Made by a program: the position numbers and the translations under genes | In this document: one piece after another, positions 61,202 through 64,000 of the stretch | Position numbering within the stretch: the first letter of the stretch is position 1 | Layout: the number at the start of each line of letters is the position of its first letter | The notes under the pieces: generated by a model | The model's input: the letters and a program-made list of their open reading frames with translations, nothing else | What the model was told of the DNA's origin: nothing | Database searches by the model: none | Origin: Bacteroides sp. GM023 | GTDB taxonomy: Bacteria; Bacteroidota; Bacteroidia; Bacteroidales; Bacteroidaceae | DNA: 64,000 bases | Assembly (NCBI RefSeq): GCF_014750685.1 | Contig: NZ_JAAXGE010000002.1 | Location: forward strand, 992,001-1,056,000 | Direction: 5' to 3'

Positions 61202-64000
61202 ATGACGATAAGGTTAAACAAAGTTACAAGAGATTTGAATGTAGGAATCACAACGGTTGTTGAGTTCCTGCAAAAGAAAGGGCATACCGTTGAGGCTAAT
61301 CCTAATACTAAAATTAGCGAGGAGCAGTACGCTATCCTCGTGAAGGAGTTTAGTACAGATAAGAACCTTAGACTTGAATCGGAGCGTTTCATTCAGGAAC
61401 GTCAGAATAAGGAACGTAATAAGGCATCGGTATCGATTGAGGGCTTCGAAAAACAGCCTGAGAAGCCGAAGTCGGAAGATGTGATCAAGACAGTCGTACC
61501 TGAGGATGCACGTCCGAAGTTTAAACCTGTCGGGAAAATAGACTTGGATAAATTGAACGGTCGTAAAACAGAAAAGGTAGAAAAGGAACCGGAACAGAAA
61601 AAAGAAACTGTTGTGGAGCGACCTGTTGTTAAACCTGAAGTGAAGAAAGAACCCGAAGTGAAGGTGGAAGAGGTGGTAGCACCTGTTCAGTCCGAACCAG
61701 TGGTGAAACAAGCTGAAACAGTAAAACAAGCCGAACCGGTGAAACAAGCTGAACCTGTGAAACAGCCTGAGGCAGTGAAACAACCGGAGCCTGTAAGACC
61801 GGAACCTGTGAAACAACCGGAACCTACAGTAGAAAAGAAACCGGCAGAAGTTGAAAAAGTAGTGGAAGAAGTGATTAAAGAAGAGCCGAAGGTGAAAGCT
61901 GCACCTGTGAAGGCGGAAGAAAATAACAGAGTGGAAAGACCTGTAAAAGCAGCATCGGCAGAAGTCGCACCGGAAGCATCGGCAGAAAAAGTGGCTTCTA
62001 AAGACGATGAAGTATTCAAAATCCGTCAACCGGAATTGGGTGCGAAGATCAATGTTATCGGCCAGATTGACTTGGCTGCGTTGAACCAGTCTACTCGTCC
62101 CAAGAAAAAATCGAAGGAAGAGAAACGTCGTGAACGCGAAGAGAAAGATAAAATCCGTCAGGATCAGAAGAAGTTGATGAAGGAAGCTATCATCAAAGAG
62201 ATTCGTAAGGATGATCCCAAGCAACCGAAAGTGGGAGCGAAAGATAACGCTGACGTTAACAAGAAGAAACGGAATCGTATCAACAAGGAGAAGGTGGACG
62301 TGAACAACGTGGCAACTTCCAACTTTGCTGCTCCGAGACCGAATGTACAAGGTAAAGGTGGTGCCGGTGGACATGGTGGTAACAACAGTGGTAACGCTGG
62401 TGGTGGCAACAACCAAGGCAACAATAACAACCGGAGAAATAACAATAACAATAGAGACCGCTTCAAAAAGCCTGTTATCAAGCAGGAAGTGAGCGAGGAA
62501 GATGTAGCAAAGCAGGTAAAAGAAACTCTTGCACGTCTGACAACCAAAGGCAAGAACAAAACTTCAAAATACCGTAAGGAAAAACGTGAAATGGCTTCCA
62601 ACCGTATGCAGGAACTGGAAGATCAGGAAATGGCAGACAGTAAGGTATTGAAGCTCACCGAATTCGTAACGGCTAATGAGCTGGCAACGATGATGGACGT
62701 TTCTGTCAATCAGGTTATCGCTACTTGTATGAGCATCGGTATCATGGTTTCTATCAACCAACGTCTGGATGCGGAAACTATCAATCTGGTTGCCGAAGAG
62801 TTCGGATTCAAGACTGAATATGTAAGTGCGGAAGTGGCACAGGCCATCGTTGAAGAAGAAGATGCACCGGAAGATTTGAAACCGCGTGCTCCGATTGTTA
62901 CAGTGATGGGACACGTTGACCACGGTAAGACATCTTTGCTCGACTATGTGCGTAAGGCGAATGTTATAGCCGGTGAGGCCGGTGGTATCACACAGCATAT
63001 TGGTGCATACAACGTAAAGTTGGAAGACGGACGTCGCATTACGTTCTTGGATACTCCGGGTCATGAGGCGTTTACCGCTATGCGTGCCCGTGGTGCGAAA
63101 GTAACGGATATTGCCATTATTATTGTGGCTGCCGATGACAACGTGATGCCGCAGACGAAGGAAGCAATCAACCATGCGATGGCAGCAGGAGTACCTATTG
63201 TCTTTGCAATCAATAAGGTGGATAAGCCGACTGCAAATCCGGATAAGATTAAAGAAGAACTGGCCGCTATGAACTACCTTGTTGAAGAATGGGGTGGTAA
63301 ATATCAGTCACAAGATATCTCTGCCAAGAAAGGGTTGGGTGTGGAAGAATTGCTGGAAAAAGTATTGCTGGAAGCCGAAATGCTCGACTTGAAGGCAAAT
63401 CCGGACCGTAATGCTTCTGGCTCTATCATCGAGTCTTCACTGGATAAGGGACGTGGATATGTAGCGACTGTGCTGGTATCTAACGGTACTCTGAAAGTAG
63501 GGGACGTTGTATTGGCAGGAACAAGCTACGGACGTGTGAAGGCTATGTTCAACGAACGTAACCAACGCATCACGAAATCAGGACCTTCTGAACCGGCATT
63601 GATTCTGGGATTGAATGGCGCTCCTGCCGCAGGTGACACTTTCCATGTAGTCGAAAGCGATCAAGAAGCTCGTGAAATCACCAACAAACGTGAACAGTTG
63701 GCTCGTGAACAAGGCTTGCGTACGCAGAAAATCCTTACATTGGATGAACTGGGTCGTCGTATTGCTTTGGGTAACTTCCAGGAATTGAACATCATCGTTA
63801 AGGGTGACGTGGACGGTTCTGTTGAGGCATTGAGCGACTCGTTGATTAAGCTGTCTACGGAACAGATTCAGGTAAATGTCATCCATAAGGGTGTGGGAGC
63901 AATTTCCGAGTCAGACGTTTCTCTGGCTGCCGCTTCGGATGCAATTATCGTCGGATTCCAGGTACGTCCTTCGGGCGCTGCCGGTAAGATGGCGGATCAG
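61202..64000 (+). CDS. infB: Translation initiation factor IF-2 (3' end off window)
   Basis: The first 933 residues are present and the frame is open at the window edge. [27 protein letters not shown] is the IF2 N-terminal domain. Residues about 150-220 are Pro/Glu/Lys-rich repeats (VKQAEPVKQ). Residues about 378-425 are Gly/Asn-rich. A second N-domain follows ([17 protein letters not shown]). The GTPase domain has GHVDHGKT at 570-577, DTPGHE and NKVD, then domain II ([20 protein letters not shown]). It positions initiator tRNA on the 30S subunit. Only the C-terminal fMet-tRNA-binding end is missing. Confidence 0.95.
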   Translation, partial: MTIRLNKVTRDLNVGITTVVEFLQKKGHTVEANPNTKISEEQYAILVKEFSTDKNLRLESERFIQERQNKERNKASVSIEGFEKQPEKPKSEDVIKTVVPEDARPKFKPVGKIDLDKLNGRKTEKVEKEPEQKKETVVERPVVKPEVKKEPEVKVEEVVAPVQSEPVVKQAETVKQAEPVKQAEPVKQPEAVKQPEPVRPEPVKQPEPTVEKKPAEVEKVVEEVIKEEPKVKAAPVKAEENNRVERPVKAASAEVAPEASAEKVASKDDEVFKIRQPELGAKINVIGQIDLAALNQSTRPKKKSKEEKRREREEKDKIRQDQKKLMKEAIIKEIRKDDPKQPKVGAKDNADVNKKKRNRINKEKVDVNNVATSNFAAPRPNVQGKGGAGGHGGNNSGNAGGGNNQGNNNNRRNNNNNRDRFKKPVIKQEVSEEDVAKQVKETLARLTTKGKNKTSKYRKEKREMASNRMQELEDQEMADSKVLKLTEFVTANELATMMDVSVNQVIATCMSIGIMVSINQRLDAETINLVAEEFGFKTEYVSAEVAQAIVEEEDAPEDLKPRAPIVTVMGHVDHGKTSLLDYVRKANVIAGEAGGITQHIGAYNVKLEDGRRITFLDTPGHEAFTAMRARGAKVTDIAIIIVAADDNVMPQTKEAINHAMAAGVPIVFAINKVDKPTANPDKIKEELAAMNYLVEEWGGKYQSQDISAKKGLGVEELLEKVLLEAEMLDLKANPDRNASGSIIESSLDKGRGYVATVLVSNGTLKVGDVVLAGTSYGRVKAMFNERNQRITKSGPSEPALILGLNGAPAAGDTFHVVESDQEAREITNKREQLAREQGLRTQKILTLDELGRRIALGNFQELNIIVKGDVDGSVEALSDSLIKLSTEQIQVNVIHKGVGAISESDVSLAAASDAIIVGFQVRPSGAAGKMADQ

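Noticed and set aside
61214..62416. 400-codon minus-strand open frame inside infB
   Set aside because: It is the reverse of the repetitive Lys/Glu/Pro and Gly/Asn-rich part of IF2; its protein is low-complexity Phe/Arg/Leu text with no domain.
1..64000. tRNA, rRNA or CRISPR arrays
   Set aside because: None could be recognised by reading either strand; small RNAs cannot be excluded without computation.

Overview
The window is Bacteroides chromosome, from a human-gut-type species. Many genes are preceded by the Bacteroides -7 element TAnnTTTG (often TATCTTTG). The protein families are also typical of the genus: DUF3244, BT4734/VirE plus HU, lipoproteins with acidic residues after the lipidated Cys, a long-N-terminus IF2, and RNase HI with a viroplasmin-like domain. 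The species cannot be fixed from sequence alone. A GT6 gene with an NxN motif recalls B. ovatus-type genomes.

Region 1 (1-14.4 kb) is an AT-rich surface-glycan (LPS/LOS-type) locus. It holds a minus-strand LicD / nucleotidyltransferase / HisC-CobD-like / GT2 operon and a string of GT2 and GT4 glycosyltransferases. It also holds an alpha-1,2-fucosyltransferase (GT11) next to a blood-group-type GT6. Inside it sits a MACPF pore-forming lipoprotein gene, with a full GT2 gene upstream and a decayed copy of that GT2's 5' end downstream.

Region 2 (14.4-25.7 kb) is one compact plus-strand operon, from a promoter at 14447 to a terminator at 25659. Its order is SMR flippase, ArnC-like GT2, GNAT, ACP, SDR, split transketolase (two genes), AMP ligase, LuxE, LuxC, DegT/WecE aminotransferase, ArnT-like GT39. 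The outer genes make an Arn/Gtr-like lipid-carrier glycan modification system. The middle genes should make an unusual amino or acyl building block. This is the best candidate for an undescribed system.

Region 3 (25.7-32.3 kb, minus strand) carries two more MACPF lipoproteins with different C-terminal repeat domains, then DUF3244, a membrane TPR/HTH regulator and an unknown lipoprotein.

Region 4 (32.3-37 kb) has an HU-like protein and a BT4734/VirE primase-helicase-like protein. Between and around them lie four tandem 22-bp iterons and many ATGAGAAATA motifs, including two matching large palindromes. An archaeal-type AAA ATPase follows.

Region 5 (37.1-45 kb) is a second envelope-glycan set: MsbA-like ABC exporter, polysaccharide deacetylase, ArnC-like GT2, GtrA, LtaS-like phosphotransferase and a convergent ArnT-like transferase.

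Region 6 (45-64 kb) is core genome: RNase HI, nitroreductase, aroK, a Sel1 / Hsp90-like / helical-repeat operon, speA, argB, an ECF sigma pair, small envelope proteins, and rimP-nusA-infB (infB runs off the right edge).
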